Assembly: GCF_000372485.1 (NCBI RefSeq)
Contig: NZ_AQVA01000001.1
Coordinates: forward strand, 186,001-250,000
Direction of reading: 5' to 3'
From: Oenococcus oeni DSM 20252 = AWRIB129
GTDB lineage: Bacteria > Bacillota > Bacilli > Lactobacillales > Lactobacillaceae
DNA length: 64,000 nucleotides
Below are positions 1 to 9,802 of the stretch, piece after piece. Under the pieces are notes generated by a model that made no database searches, was not told the origin of the DNA, and worked only from the letters and a program-made list of their open reading frames with translations. A program made the translations under genes and the position numbers. Each line of letters opens with the position of its first letter. The first letter of the stretch is position 1.

Positions 1-1
1 A

Positions 2-27
2 CGCAGTTTAAACGACTGTGTTTTTTT
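2..27 (+). terminator. Intrinsic terminator of an upstream gene
   Basis: Arms at 2-7 and 15-20 pair over six positions, including one G-T pair, and a run of seven T follows. It probably ends a gene lying left of the window. Confidence 0.6.
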
Positions 28-78
28 ATAATTTATTATTAGAATTTTTAGATAAAACAAAGCAGACAGAAGGGGTTA

Positions 79-900
79 ATGATGAAACAATTGAAAGTTT
101 TGGCAGCGTCGGCATTGGTTGCCGAACTTGATGGATCTGTTTTAGCGGAGAAGAATGCCCATCAGCGAGTGCCGATTGCTTCGGTTACGAAATTAATTAT
201 TATTTATCAACTTTATGCAGCTGTTGAAAGGCATCAGCTTAATTGGACCGATCAATTAACTACAACAAAAAGAATTGCTGAATTTACAAAGGGTGAAGTT
301 GTTGCTGAAATAAAATTAACCGAAGGCGAAACTTATACGGTCAAGGATGCCCTTGATGCACTTTTGATTTTATCGGAAAATACTTTCGCCTTTGTTTTCG
401 CAGAAAAACTTTTTAAAAACTTGACCAATTGGCATCGAAAAACGATTGCTCTTTTGGAATCCTGGGGTATTAATAACCCGATTATTCCCAATCCGGCTGG
501 TCTTTCCAATCAAGATCTGGAAACTTATAAAGACCCCGAGATGACCGATTCTTACGAACCGCTTTTTTCGGCCAAAGAAGTCCTGATAATTACCGAAAAA
601 ATTGTCGATCGTTTTCCGGAAGTTTTGAAGATTGCCCAAGAATGGAAATTTAATTTTAAAAGTAATCGGCAAGAATATCCTTATTTAAACCGTTTTAAAT
701 TCCTAGCAATTACCAAGCACAAATGGATTGGTTTGAAAACAGGAACTTCACCCGATACGGAATCTTTTGTCGGAATTGTTCAATCTGATCAAAAACAATT
801 TGTAACGGTATATCTTGCTGCCAAAATTGATTTTCTCGAGCCAAAGGGACGCAACTGCTATGTTGAATCAGAAAAAATGTTGTCTTCGGTACTCAAATAA
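79..900 (+). CDS. D-alanyl-D-alanine carboxypeptidase-like serine hydrolase, no signal peptide
   Basis: A penicillin-binding/beta-lactamase fold protein of 273 residues. The three active-site motifs are present: SVTK near residue 35, SEN near 107 and KTG near 222. This is the signature of S11-type carboxypeptidases, which trim the terminal D-Ala from peptidoglycan stem peptides. The catalytic domain begins almost at residue 1, and an in-frame TAG at 49-51 with no start between it and 79 excludes a signal peptide. The C-terminal PBP5-like domain and amphipathic anchor are also missing, so export is unexplained. Start ATG 79 follows an AAGGGG ribosome site; ATG 82 is equally possible. Family assignment is firm, cellular role uncertain. 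Confidence 0.8.
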   Translation: MMKQLKVLAASALVAELDGSVLAEKNAHQRVPIASVTKLIIIYQLYAAVERHQLNWTDQLTTTKRIAEFTKGEVVAEIKLTEGETYTVKDALDALLILSENTFAFVFAEKLFKNLTNWHRKTIALLESWGINNPIIPNPAGLSNQDLETYKDPEMTDSYEPLFSAKEVLIITEKIVDRFPEVLKIAQEWKFNFKSNRQEYPYLNRFKFLAITKHKWIGLKTGTSPDTESFVGIVQSDQKQFVTVYLAAKIDFLEPKGRNCYVESEKMLSSVLK

Positions 901-937
901 TAACTGATAATTTTATCTTTTTATTAAAGAATGCATT

Positions 938-1756
938 ATGAAAAAAACAAAAACCGTCATTATCACCGGGGCTTCTTCCGGTATGGGCTTCGCTGCGGCA
1001 GAATTATTTTCTAAACACGGTTGGCAGGTTTTCGCTGGTGCTCGTCGACTTGAACGAATGAAAGAATTAAAAAAATTCGGTGTTGAAACTTTTTTTCTTG
1101 ATCTTTCTAAGGATGACTCAATTGAAACTTTTTTTCGGCAGGTTCTACAAAAAAACGATGATATCGATGTTTTAATCAATAACGCCGGCTATGGAGAATA
1201 TGGCAGTCTTGAGGATACTCCAATCGAACAGGCGCGTGCACAATTCCAAGTTAATGTTTTTGCCGCGATGCAGTTGACCCAGCTACTTTTGCCGTTTATG
1301 CGAAAAAAACATAAGGGCAGAATTATCAATATCTCCTCGATTGCTGGTTTTCTCTACACTCCTCTGGGAGGTTGGTATGACGCGACGAAACATGCTTTGG
1401 AAACTTTAACCGATACCCTGCGTCTGGAGACGGAAAACTTTGGTATTCAGGCGATTTTAATTGAACCAGGCGGAACCCGCTCTGAATGGCTGGAGACAGC
1501 TTTGAAAAATGCTCGAAAAAATACGCCAAAAAATTCGATTTATTATTCTTTGATCGACGCTTTTGATAAAATGTTTTCACCAATGTCATCGAAACGAAGC
1601 AGTCAGGATTTAGCAGAATTATTCTATCAAGCGGCAACTGTCGAACATCCGAAAGCTCGTTACGCCGATGGCTTTTCCAACCGAACAGTAATCTGGGCTT
1701 TCCGTCATTTGCCCTATAGTCTTACCGATATGGTTATTAAGAAATTGATGAAATAG
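938..1756 (+). CDS. Short-chain dehydrogenase/reductase
   Basis: Classical SDR of 272 residues. The Rossmann glycine motif TGASSGMG lies near residue 10, NNAG near 80, and the catalytic Ser plus YDATK (Tyr-x-x-x-Lys) near 130-150. It should oxidise or reduce an alcohol/carbonyl with NAD(P)H; the substrate cannot be read from sequence. It sits 37 bases after the carboxypeptidase-like gene and 12 bases before cysS, so co-transcription is likely. No strong ribosome site precedes the ATG. Confidence 0.88.
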   Translation: MKKTKTVIITGASSGMGFAAAELFSKHGWQVFAGARRLERMKELKKFGVETFFLDLSKDDSIETFFRQVLQKNDDIDVLINNAGYGEYGSLEDTPIEQARAQFQVNVFAAMQLTQLLLPFMRKKHKGRIINISSIAGFLYTPLGGWYDATKHALETLTDTLRLETENFGIQAILIEPGGTRSEWLETALKNARKNTPKNSIYYSLIDAFDKMFSPMSSKRSSQDLAELFYQAATVEHPKARYADGFSNRTVIWAFRHLPYSLTDMVIKKLMK

Positions 1757-1768
1757 TAAAATGAAGAC

Positions 1769-3172
1769 ATGCTGAAAGTTTTCAATACTGCTACTTTAAA
1801 AAAAGAAGAGTTTAAACCAATCGTTCCGGGGAAAATTACCATGTATGTTTGTGGTCCAACCGTTTATAATTACATTCACGTTGGAAATGCCCGTAGTTCG
1901 ATTGCTTTCGACACGATTCGCCGCTACCTGCTCTATCGAGGCTATGATGTTAATTTTGTTTCTAATTTTACCGATGTCGACGACAAAATAATTAATCGTG
2001 CTCAAGAAGAGGGAGTTAGTGAAAACGCAATTGCATCGAAGTATATCAAAGCTTTTTATGAAGATACCAAACCGTTAAATATTATCCCAGCGACTACTCG
2101 CACGAGAGCAACCGAAGTAATTCCGGATATTATTGAATTTGTGAGTGACTTGATTGATAAAGGCTACGCATATGAATCTCAGGGGGGTGTTTATTTCCGA
2201 GTCAGAAAGGCTGGGAATTATGGTCTACTGGCTCATGAAAATTTGGAGGATTTAGAGGTTGGCGCCTCTGGTCGTTTGGATGATGGTGCGCTTGCTTTAA
2301 AAGAGGATCCTCTCGATTTCGCTCTTTGGAAGAACGAACCGCGTCAGGTTATTAAATGGGATTCTCCTTGGGGACAGGGCCGACCTGGCTGGCATATTGA
2401 ATGCTCGGTTATGTCGACTAAATATCTGGGTTACACAATTGATATTCATGGCGGCGGTATTGACCTGGCTTTTCCACACCATACTGATGAAATGGCTCAA
2501 TCCGAAGCACATACTGGCAAACAATTCGTGCATTATTGGCTTCACAATGGCTTTGTTAATGTTAACAACGAGAAAATGAGCAAATCGTTGGGAAATTTTA
2601 CCACGGTTCACGAATTATTGAGTTCCTATGATGACCCGATGGCAATTCGTTTTTTGATGACTGCCACTCATTATCGTCGGCCGATTAATTACTCTTCTTC
2701 CGAATTAGAACGAGCACGGGTCGAATTAGACCGAATCCGAACTGCCTATCGCCGTTTGAAAAACGCCGATTTTAAAATCGGCGATGATCCACAAATTGAT
2801 CAACTCGTTTCAAAACAGACCGCAGCTTTCGTTGAGGCAATGGACGATGATTTTAACGTTGCCAATGCTTTAGCTGCCATTTTCGAATTGGTCCGTTTGG
2901 CCAATTCTTATGTTGATTCCGGCGATGTGAAGGATAAAAGCGCTCAAGAAATTCTTAGACAAATTGCTGAATTAATCGGAGTTTTTGGAATCAGTGGTTT
3001 GGAAACAAAAAAAGAGTCCCTGCCAAAGAAAATTGAACTTCTGTTAAAAAAGCGTGAAACTGCTCGAATTAACAAAAATTGGCAGCAGTCTGATCAATTA
3101 CGCGACGAAATTTTTTCACTCGGTTATAAAGTGAGCGACTCGTCAAATGGACAACAGGTAAGGAAAATATGA
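1769..3172 (+). CDS. cysS: Cysteinyl-tRNA synthetase
   Basis: Class I aminoacyl-tRNA synthetase charging tRNA-Cys, 467 residues, the normal length. The N-terminus has the CGPTVYN segment with the zinc-binding Cys, then the HIGH-like HVGN. Further zinc ligands are the Cys in WHIECS and the His residues of FPHHTDE; KMSKS lies near 270. The C-terminal helical anticodon region is complete. The stop overlaps the next start in ATGA, implying translational coupling to the HAD gene. Confidence 0.97.
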   Translation: MLKVFNTATLKKEEFKPIVPGKITMYVCGPTVYNYIHVGNARSSIAFDTIRRYLLYRGYDVNFVSNFTDVDDKIINRAQEEGVSENAIASKYIKAFYEDTKPLNIIPATTRTRATEVIPDIIEFVSDLIDKGYAYESQGGVYFRVRKAGNYGLLAHENLEDLEVGASGRLDDGALALKEDPLDFALWKNEPRQVIKWDSPWGQGRPGWHIECSVMSTKYLGYTIDIHGGGIDLAFPHHTDEMAQSEAHTGKQFVHYWLHNGFVNVNNEKMSKSLGNFTTVHELLSSYDDPMAIRFLMTATHYRRPINYSSSELERARVELDRIRTAYRRLKNADFKIGDDPQIDQLVSKQTAAFVEAMDDDFNVANALAAIFELVRLANSYVDSGDVKDKSAQEILRQIAELIGVFGISGLETKKESLPKKIELLLKKRETARINKNWQQSDQLRDEIFSLGYKVSDSSNGQQVRKI

Positions 3173-4026
3173 CGAATACAAATCTGCGACTTTTTGCGGC
3201 TGATATGGATGGAACGCTGCTCGATAATGACAATGCCTTTAATCGGCGAAAGTTTGCCGAAGTTATTGGCATTTTACGGCGCCAGCAGAAAAAATTTGTG
3301 ATTGCTACTGGCAATCAGACGATTCGCATTAATAAGATGTTTCTTCCTTTTGATTCGGATGGCCAGGTAATTTCCATGGTGGCTGAGAACGGCGCTTTTA
3401 TTCAAAATGGTCAAAATTTGTTGCATCAATCAATTATTGATCCGATCAAAACCAAACGGATTTACGATCTTTTGCCAACTTTGAATCCTCGACCGACTTT
3501 AGTGGTTTTTGCCGGAAAGGATGCCGCTTTTGCTCCTACTTGGCAGGAATCGGTTCAGGTGGAAGGCACACGAATTTTTTTTGCTGGAACAATTGATGAT
3601 TTTTATCCTAATTGGGTTCCGATCAAAACTTTTGCAGAAATCAACGTTCCAATTGATAAGATTTCGCTTTCTTGGACCAATGACAGCGGTCAGGGTTTTC
3701 TTGATTTGCTGAACAGCGATCCGATCCTTTCCGGTTTAAGAAGCCCAATTTCGGGTTTTGGAGCAATCGATATTGTAAATAAAAATGCCGATAAGGCTTC
3801 CGGGTTACAGTTGTTGGCCAAAGAACTGCAAATTAAACCCGAAGAGATGGCTGCTTTCGGCGATGGGCTGAATGATTTGGAAATGTTGCAATATGTTGGT
3901 CATCCATATATTATGCCAAATTCGCAAGACGAATTGAAAAGCTATTTTAATCAAGACCAATACACAGTTTCCGACAATAATCACGACGGTGTTTTGGATA
4001 CAATTTTAAAACTGCTTGATGATTAG
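3169..4026 (+). CDS. Cof-type HAD-IIB phosphatase
   Basis: 285-residue haloacid dehalogenase superfamily hydrolase. Motif I DMDGTLLD carries the nucleophile Asp near residue 12, motif II Thr is in VIATGN, and motif IV is [10 protein letters not shown] near 228. The long cap between motifs II and III is the IIB type. These enzymes dephosphorylate sugar phosphates or flavin/PLP-type cofactors; the substrate is not predictable. It overlaps the cysS stop by four bases. Confidence 0.92.
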   Translation: MTNTNLRLFAADMDGTLLDNDNAFNRRKFAEVIGILRRQQKKFVIATGNQTIRINKMFLPFDSDGQVISMVAENGAFIQNGQNLLHQSIIDPIKTKRIYDLLPTLNPRPTLVVFAGKDAAFAPTWQESVQVEGTRIFFAGTIDDFYPNWVPIKTFAEINVPIDKISLSWTNDSGQGFLDLLNSDPILSGLRSPISGFGAIDIVNKNADKASGLQLLAKELQIKPEEMAAFGDGLNDLEMLQYVGHPYIMPNSQDELKSYFNQDQYTVSDNNHDGVLDTILKLLDD

Positions 4027-4093
4027 ACTGCTTTGAGTTGTATGAGCTTTTCGTTTAACATAAATTTCCAGATAGAAAAAGAGGAAAAAACCA

Positions 4094-4888
4094 ATGGCTT
4101 TTTTACAAATAAATTATCATTCGCATGTGTTGGGCAAGGCCACGATGATGAATGTTATTCTTCCTGAATTGGATACTAATAATAATAATAATAAAAGAAG
4201 GGACATCCCCGTTTTATATTTGCTCCACGGTATGGGTGATGATTTATTTTCCTGGCAGCGCGAGACTAATATCGAACGTTTGCTCATGAAAAACAATTTG
4301 GCGGTTGTGATGCCAGATACTGGTCTTGGTTGGTACACGAATACGGATTATGGCCTAAACTATTTCGATGCTTTAACGGCTGAATTATTTCAAAAAGTCG
4401 CTTTCATGTTTCCGGAAATTTCCCAAAAACGCGAAAAGTATTTCGTTGCCGGTCTTTCAATGGGCGGTTATGGTGCTTTTAAACTGGCAATGTCGACTGA
4501 TTATTTTTCTTATGCCGCTTCGTTATCCGGTGCTTTGATGCATGATTTTAATTTTCCACAAATGTTTGAAATGGCTCCAAAAAAATATTGGCAGGGTGTT
4601 TTTGGCGACTCGGACAAAGTTGTCGGTTCGAAAAACGATTTATTTGCTTTGGCAAAAAAACAGTCCGAAGGGAAAGCAGAATTACCAAAATTGTTTGCTT
4701 GGATTGGATTAGAAGATTCACTTTATCCGGCTAATCAATTTGCAATTCCAACTTTTAGAAAATTTGGATATGAGGTTAATTATCAAACATCGCATGGTCG
4801 CCATGAATGGTATTACTGGAACAAACAGATTGAAAAGGTGTTAGAATGGCTTCCGATTGATTATATTAAAGAAGAACGTCTATCATAA
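4094..4888 (+). CDS. Esterase, EstA / S-formylglutathione hydrolase-like family
   Basis: Alpha/beta hydrolase of 264 residues. LLHGMGDD forms the oxyanion side, GLSMGGYG the nucleophile elbow (Ser near residue 128), and the Asp of LEDSLYP and His of GRHEW complete the triad. Related lactic acid bacterial enzymes (tributyrin/acetyl esterases) cleave short-chain esters in the cytoplasm. Near residue 30 is a run of five Asn encoded by (AAT)5 at 4178-4192, a likely length-variable loop. Start ATG follows AAAGAGGAAAA. Confidence 0.88.
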   Translation: MAFLQINYHSHVLGKATMMNVILPELDTNNNNNKRRDIPVLYLLHGMGDDLFSWQRETNIERLLMKNNLAVVMPDTGLGWYTNTDYGLNYFDALTAELFQKVAFMFPEISQKREKYFVAGLSMGGYGAFKLAMSTDYFSYAASLSGALMHDFNFPQMFEMAPKKYWQGVFGDSDKVVGSKNDLFALAKKQSEGKAELPKLFAWIGLEDSLYPANQFAIPTFRKFGYEVNYQTSHGRHEWYYWNKQIEKVLEWLPIDYIKEERLS

Positions 4889-4916
4889 AAATCGAAAAAA
4901 GGAGGTATTGCGAATT

Positions 4917-5141
4917 ATGAACGAATATGGGATTTTTGATAAAAAAGATTTATTGGATGGATCTTCCGTTGAAAAATTGATTGTTTCCGGTGAGACTGCC
5001 AACCATATGGAATTGCAGGATCTTCCGACTAATGAGAACTACGACGAACTTTTTGACGAATATGATGAAATTACGGTCCAACCGGATGGCAAAATTATCG
5101 ATGTCTACAAGGGCGAGAAACCTAGTTACGATTGCGCATGA
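4917..5141 (+). CDS. Small acidic protein of unknown function
   Basis: A 74-residue protein rich in Asp and Glu, with no membrane segment, no recognisable domain and one Cys, at its penultimate residue. An open frame extends upstream to 4857 inside the esterase gene. ATG 4917 is preferred because a strong AAAAAAGGAGG site lies 7-8 bases before it. It follows the esterase by 28 bases and precedes lipoate ligase by 29, so it is probably in the same transcript. I do not recognise the family. Confidence 0.75.
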   Translation: MNEYGIFDKKDLLDGSSVEKLIVSGETANHMELQDLPTNENYDELFDEYDEITVQPDGKIIDVYKGEKPSYDCA

Positions 5142-5170
5142 ATTTTTGAATCTGTTTTCTAGGAGAAAAC

Positions 5171-6148
5171 ATGAAATATATAAGTTATGAAAATACTGAT
5201 GCTTTTTATAATGTTGCGATGGAACATTATTTGCTTGAAGAATATCCTTTGACCGAACCGGTCTTTTTCTTTTCTCAATATGGCAATGCTGTAATTGTCG
5301 GCAAAAATCAAAATACTTTCGCCGAAGTTAATCAGGCATTTGCAAAAGAAAACGGCATTCAAGTAGCGCGTCGAGAAACCGGTGGCGGCGCCGTTTATGA
5401 CGATTTAGGCAATATTAGTTTTTCTTTTGTTCTTCCAGTTAGCGATCCGGCCAAAGTTAATTTCAAAAAATTTGTTCAGCCAATGGTCGACGCTTTAAAT
5501 AAGCTTGGAGTTCCGGTTGTCACCGATGGCCGAAATGATTTGATTATCAATGGAAAAAAAGTTTCCGGGAGTGCCCAACGTTATGCCAATGGACGCTTAT
5601 TGCATCATGGAACCTTATTGTTTGATATCAATATGGAAGTTATGAGCCGGGTTTTGACGCCGGCTAAAGATAAATTTATTTCAAAAGCAGCCAAATCTGT
5701 GAAAAGTCGAGTTGGTTTGATAAAATCTTCACTTCCTGAGGGATTTACGATTCTAGATTTCAAAAATCAGTTGACAAAAGAACTTTCCAATGGCGACGAC
5801 GAATTAAAATTAGAAGAGCATGATTTAAAACGTGTCCAGGAATTGCGTGATAATAAATTTTCTACTTGGAATTGGAACTGGGGCAGGACGCCCAAATTCG
5901 AATTTAACAATTGGCAGCGTTTTGCCGGTGGAAGTGTTGAAATACATGCCAACGTTTCTCAAGGAAAAATTACTGTAATCAAAATTCAGGGAGACTTTTT
6001 GGGAATCAGTGATATCACTGATTTAGAAAAACTTCTGCAAGGAGTTCTCTTTACGAAAGATGCAGTTAAAGGGGTTCTACAAAAAACAAATCTTAGAAAT
6101 TATTTTGGAGACAAAATATCGCTTGAAGATCTTGAGAGCCTATTTTAA
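5171..6148 (+). CDS. lplA: Lipoate-protein ligase A
   Basis: 325 residues, the usual size for a two-domain LplA. The N-terminal catalytic domain has RRETGGGAVY near residue 73 (lipoate/AMP pocket) and NGKKVSGSAQ near 127, whose Lys contacts lipoyl-AMP. A C-terminal accessory domain begins around 245. The enzyme activates free lipoate with ATP and transfers it to the E2 or H proteins of 2-oxoacid dehydrogenase and glycine systems. AGGAG lies eight bases before ATG. Confidence 0.95.
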   Translation: MKYISYENTDAFYNVAMEHYLLEEYPLTEPVFFFSQYGNAVIVGKNQNTFAEVNQAFAKENGIQVARRETGGGAVYDDLGNISFSFVLPVSDPAKVNFKKFVQPMVDALNKLGVPVVTDGRNDLIINGKKVSGSAQRYANGRLLHHGTLLFDINMEVMSRVLTPAKDKFISKAAKSVKSRVGLIKSSLPEGFTILDFKNQLTKELSNGDDELKLEEHDLKRVQELRDNKFSTWNWNWGRTPKFEFNNWQRFAGGSVEIHANVSQGKITVIKIQGDFLGISDITDLEKLLQGVLFTKDAVKGVLQKTNLRNYFGDKISLEDLESLF

Positions 6149-6162
6149 AACTGCGAAATAAA

Positions 6163-6588
6163 TTATTTGAATAAACTTAGATATTCGCCGTAACCAGCTT
6201 TTTTCAGCTCTTTAACCGGGATGAATTTCAAAGCAGCGGAATTGATGCAATATCTCAGACCGCCTTTATCATCGGGACCGTCGTCGAAAACGTGGCCTAA
6301 ATGGCTGCCGGAATCTTTACTGCGCACTTCGGTTCTTGTCATTCCCAAAGATTGATCGATTTTTTTTACGATACTTGGGTTTTCGATTGGTTTTGTAAAA
6401 CTTGGCCATCCACAACCGGCATCGTATTTATCTTTGCTGGAAAATAGCGGTGTACCATCAACAACGTCGACGTAAATCCCTTCTTCGTAAAAGTCATCAT
6501 ATTTACCGGTGAAAGCACGTTCGGTAGCTCCCTTTTGAGTAACTTCGTATTGTTCTTTACTTAAATGTGATAAGTCTTTATCTGCCAT
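6163..6588 (-). CDS. msrB: Peptide-methionine (R)-S-oxide reductase
   Basis: 141-residue MsrB, reducing the R epimer of methionine sulfoxide in proteins. GCGWPSF near residue 58, [10 protein letters not shown] near 96 and the catalytic-Cys motif [11 protein letters not shown] near 112 are intact. The two CxxC zinc motifs of some MsrB proteins are absent, as in many lactic acid bacteria. The gene is convergent with lplA and divergent from the aldo/keto reductase. Its partner msrA is 15 kb away. Confidence 0.95.
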   Translation of the reverse strand: MADKDLSHLSKEQYEVTQKGATERAFTGKYDDFYEEGIYVDVVDGTPLFSSKDKYDAGCGWPSFTKPIENPSIVKKIDQSLGMTRTEVRSKDSGSHLGHVFDDGPDDKGGLRYCINSAALKFIPVKELKKAGYGEYLSLFK

Positions 6589-6640
6589 AACCTAATTTTC
6601 CCATATTCAAGTGGGATAATTATATTCATAGGAGGAACTT

Positions 6641-7492
6641 ATGTCAATTCTAACAGATACATATACTCTGAATAACGGAACAAAAATTCCCAAGGTCGCT
6701 TTTGGAACTTGGCAAACGCCTGACGGGGATGTCGCTTATCAAGCGGTTTCTTCGGCTTTAAAATTTGGATATCGTCATATCGATACCGCTAAAATTTATG
6801 GCAATGAAAAGTCGGTTGGCAGAGCCATTGCCGATTCAGATGTTAAAAGAGAAGATTTATGGGTAACAACTAAACTGCCTTCCCAAGATAAGACTCGTGA
6901 TCTTGTTTTGGCTGATTTCGAGAGTTCTCTTTCTCGTCTCGGGCTTGATTACGTTGATCTATATTTGATTCACGCTCCATGGCCACGGGGAGAAGCGGGT
7001 AGCAAGCACTTTGATGAGGAAAACGCTGAAGCTTGGAAAACTCTTGAAGAATTGCAAAAGTCCGGACGTGTTAAATCGATCGGAATTTCCAATTTTGATG
7101 TTCACGATATGGAGAATATCCTGAAAATTGCCGAAATTAAACCGGTTGTCAATCAGATCCAATATTATATTGGTTTCACCGAACCAAAAATTTCCAAATT
7201 TGCCGCAGAGCACGATATTCGTATCGAGGCATATTCGCCATTAGCGACTGGCGACATTCTGAATTCTGAAGCAATTCGCAAAATTGCTGGCAGGTATAAC
7301 GTCAGTGTTGCCCAACTGGCCTTGCGTTTTACACTTCAAAACGGAACCGTTACTCTCCCGAAAGCTATTAGTGAGAGACATATTCAAGAGAATACCCAAC
7401 TCGATTTCACAATTAATGATGATGATATGAGAACCTTAAATTCCATGCCGGATGCTGCGCCAGCTCATTTCCACAATTCTACTCAGGGTTAA
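6641..7492 (+). CDS. Aldo/keto reductase (2,5-diketo-gluconate reductase type)
   Basis: 283-residue TIM-barrel NADPH oxidoreductase. FGYRHIDTAKIYGNE near residue 43 carries the catalytic Asp and Tyr, the Lys of TTKLP and His of LYLIHAPWP complete the tetrad, and SIGISNF and the C-terminal LPKA segment form the cofactor site. Substrate unknown. Start ATG follows AGGAGG. It ends one base before the next gene, which also encodes a carbonyl/alcohol-interconverting enzyme, so the two are probably co-translated. Confidence 0.92.
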   Translation: MSILTDTYTLNNGTKIPKVAFGTWQTPDGDVAYQAVSSALKFGYRHIDTAKIYGNEKSVGRAIADSDVKREDLWVTTKLPSQDKTRDLVLADFESSLSRLGLDYVDLYLIHAPWPRGEAGSKHFDEENAEAWKTLEELQKSGRVKSIGISNFDVHDMENILKIAEIKPVVNQIQYYIGFTEPKISKFAAEHDIRIEAYSPLATGDILNSEAIRKIAGRYNVSVAQLALRFTLQNGTVTLPKAISERHIQENTQLDFTINDDDMRTLNSMPDAAPAHFHNSTQG

Positions 7493-7493
7493 A

Positions 7494-8438
7494 ATGACGA
7501 GAAAAATTGGAATTTTAGGTTGTGGGCATGTTGGTTCAACGATTGCTCACCAAATCATTATTGAAGGGATCACCGATACGTTAGTATTGATCGATCCGGA
7601 CCGAGACAAATTATCAGCCGATCTATTGGACTTCCAAGATGCTCAAGTTAATTTGAGTTATCATACTAAGCTGATCGCTAACGATTATTCGGCTTTATCC
7701 GATGCCGATGTTGTCATCAGTGCCTTTGGTAATATTACCAAAGCTTGGGAAACGCCTACTGATCGTTTCGCTGAGTTTCCTTATACGAAAAAGTATGTTG
7801 AAGAAGCCGCCCCACGTCTAAAAGCAAGTGCTTTTAAGGGTGTCCTGATTGTTGTCTCCAATCCTTGTGATGTAATTACTTCGATTTTTCAAAAAATAAC
7901 AGAACTACCGAAGGATCAAGTTATCGGCACTGGAACTCTGCTTGATTCATCGAGAATGAAGAGGGCAACAGCGGCTGCTTTGAAAATAGATCCCCGCAGC
8001 GTGATTGGCTATAGTTTGGGCGAACACGGAAATTCGCAATTTGTTGCCTGGTCGACGGTTCGTGTTTTGGGGAAACCGATTAAAAAAATTTTAAAAGAGG
8101 GAGCCTATCCAAATGCTGATTTGGAAAGAATCGATCATGATTCGAAGATGGGTGGCCATATTGTTTTCTTTGGCAAGCATTACACCAATTACGGTATTTC
8201 AGCCGCGGCGCTTCGTTTGCTGAAAGCTGTTTTGAACGATGCCCATGAGGAATTACCGGTTTCAAATTATTATCAGCCGCTTGACACTTATCTTGGCTAT
8301 CCGGCTATCATTGGTCGCAAGGGAATCATTGAGCAGCTTCAATTGGATCTGAGTGTAGACGAGCGGACAAAGTTGAAACAATCGGCTGATTTTATTAAGG
8401 ATAAAACCAAAGAGGCTCTAAAAAAGAACACTGAATAA
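7494..8438 (+). CDS. L-2-hydroxyisocaproate dehydrogenase-like enzyme (LDH/MDH superfamily)
   Basis: 314 residues. The NAD-binding GCGHVGS lies near residue 9, the catalytic His in GEHGNSQF near 180, and the substrate Arg in the GTGTLLDSSRMKR segment. The wording GTGTLLD, NSQFVAWSTVRV and YPAIIGRKG follows the Weissella confusa L-HicDH rather than canonical lactate dehydrogenase, so it probably reduces branched 2-oxo acids (from Leu, Ile, Val, Phe) to L-2-hydroxy acids. ATG 7494 is one base after the preceding stop; an in-frame extension to 7452 is less likely. A generic L-LDH role is the alternative. Confidence 0.87.
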   Translation: MTRKIGILGCGHVGSTIAHQIIIEGITDTLVLIDPDRDKLSADLLDFQDAQVNLSYHTKLIANDYSALSDADVVISAFGNITKAWETPTDRFAEFPYTKKYVEEAAPRLKASAFKGVLIVVSNPCDVITSIFQKITELPKDQVIGTGTLLDSSRMKRATAAALKIDPRSVIGYSLGEHGNSQFVAWSTVRVLGKPIKKILKEGAYPNADLERIDHDSKMGGHIVFFGKHYTNYGISAAALRLLKAVLNDAHEELPVSNYYQPLDTYLGYPAIIGRKGIIEQLQLDLSVDERTKLKQSADFIKDKTKEALKKNTE

Positions 8439-8462
8439 GTGTTTTTCTTTTATACTGGAAAC

Positions 8463-9263
8463 ATGGCAATTTACGATCCAACTAAAACTCCCGGGGATGT
8501 TTACGATACCCATACTCATTTAAACGACGATGCTTTGTATCATGATGTTGCCGCTTATGTTGGACGAGCACGCGAATTCCGCGTGATGGAAATGAATGTA
8601 GTCGGCTATGATCCAAAAGGGAACCAGCGGGCGATCCAAATTGCTCACGATTTTTCTGATAAAGGGATTCGTGCGATTGTTGGTTTCCAACCGGAAGATA
8701 CGAATAAATTCGATCAGTCGGCTGAAGAAGTTTTGCGTAAACAATTATCTGATCCAGTTGTAATTGGTGTTGGTGAAACAGGACTTGATTGGCATTGGAA
8801 AGGTTTTGACCGAGATGCTCAGATTAATTCTTTTGAAAGGCATCTTGATTTAGCGGCCGAGTTTGATTTACCAACGACTATTCATATGCGTGATTCTTTT
8901 GAGGACCTTTATCGAATTCTAAAAGAGCGTCGGCTTAGCAAATTTGAAATGCATTCTTTTGCCGGTGGACCCGAACAGGCAGAAAAATTAGTCGATCTTG
9001 GTGCCTATATTAGTTTTTCCGGGATGGTCACTTTTAAAAACGCTAAAGAAATTCATGAAGCGGCAAAGGTGGTTCCACTTGATCGGATCCTGGTTGAGAC
9101 CGATGCTCCTTATTTAGCACCGGTTCCAAATCGTGGAAAAACCAACGAACCGGCCTGGGCTAAATTCGTCGTCGATGGTTTGGCAAAGGTCCTTGAAATC
9201 GGCCGAAACCAATTGGCAAAAATAACAGTAGAAAACGCGCATCGCTTATGGCCCAAGAATTGA
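8463..9263 (+). CDS. TatD family metal-dependent deoxyribonuclease
   Basis: Amidohydrolase-fold protein of 266 residues. Metal ligands are visible in DTHTHLNDD near residue 14, GETGLDWH near 105, IHMRD near 142, MHSFAG near 165 and ETDAPYLAP near 217. TatD-type enzymes are 3'-5' exonucleases or related hydrolases. ATG 8463 is chosen over an upstream start at 8439 because family homology begins after it. It overlaps rnmV by 16 bases; the order tatD-rnmV-rsmA is the conserved Firmicutes arrangement. Confidence 0.92.
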   Translation: MAIYDPTKTPGDVYDTHTHLNDDALYHDVAAYVGRAREFRVMEMNVVGYDPKGNQRAIQIAHDFSDKGIRAIVGFQPEDTNKFDQSAEEVLRKQLSDPVVIGVGETGLDWHWKGFDRDAQINSFERHLDLAAEFDLPTTIHMRDSFEDLYRILKERRLSKFEMHSFAGGPEQAEKLVDLGAYISFSGMVTFKNAKEIHEAAKVVPLDRILVETDAPYLAPVPNRGKTNEPAWAKFVVDGLAKVLEIGRNQLAKITVENAHRLWPKN

Positions 9264-9802
9264 AAAAAACGATTTTTATTGTTGAAGGAAAGAATGATAC
9301 AGCTCGTCTGCGACTTGCTTTTGGAGATTCGATCGAAACAATTGAAACCGGTGGTTCCAAAATCAGGTCCGCTGTTTTGGACCTGATAGAGCAAAGTGCT
9401 AGGGATCACGAATTGATTTTATTAACCGATCCCGATTTCCAAGGAGAGAGAATCAGGAAGATAGTTCTTGAAAGGGTCCCCAACATCAAGCAGCTTTTTT
9501 TGAATAAAATCGATGGTAAGCCCAATCACAAGGGCTCATTGGGGGTCGAACACGCTGATCCGAAACTTTTAAAAAAACTGCTTGGCAAGTATGTCAAAGA
9601 ATTTTCTCCAACTTTAGAGATTCAACGTTCCGATTTGGTTGATTTTGGTTTGATTGATGGTGCTGGTTCAGCTGTTTTGAGAAAAAAGATATCGGATCAA
9701 TTACACTTGGGAAATACAAATGGCAAACAATTTCTTAAGCGGCTACAAATGTTTGGCATCACTAAAAAAGAATTGAAAGAAGCGATTAAAAACCTTGAAT
9801 GA
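9248..9802 (+). CDS. rnmV: Ribonuclease M5
   Basis: 184 residues. The N-terminal Toprim domain carries [10 protein letters not shown] (catalytic Glu) near residue 9 and [13 protein letters not shown] (DxD) near 59. RNase M5 matures 5S rRNA ends in low-GC Gram-positives. It overlaps tatD upstream and rsmA downstream, so the three are one transcription unit. Confidence 0.95.
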   Translation: MAQELKKTIFIVEGKNDTARLRLAFGDSIETIETGGSKIRSAVLDLIEQSARDHELILLTDPDFQGERIRKIVLERVPNIKQLFLNKIDGKPNHKGSLGVEHADPKLLKKLLGKYVKEFSPTLEIQRSDLVDFGLIDGAGSAVLRKKISDQLHLGNTNGKQFLKRLQMFGITKKELKEAIKNLE

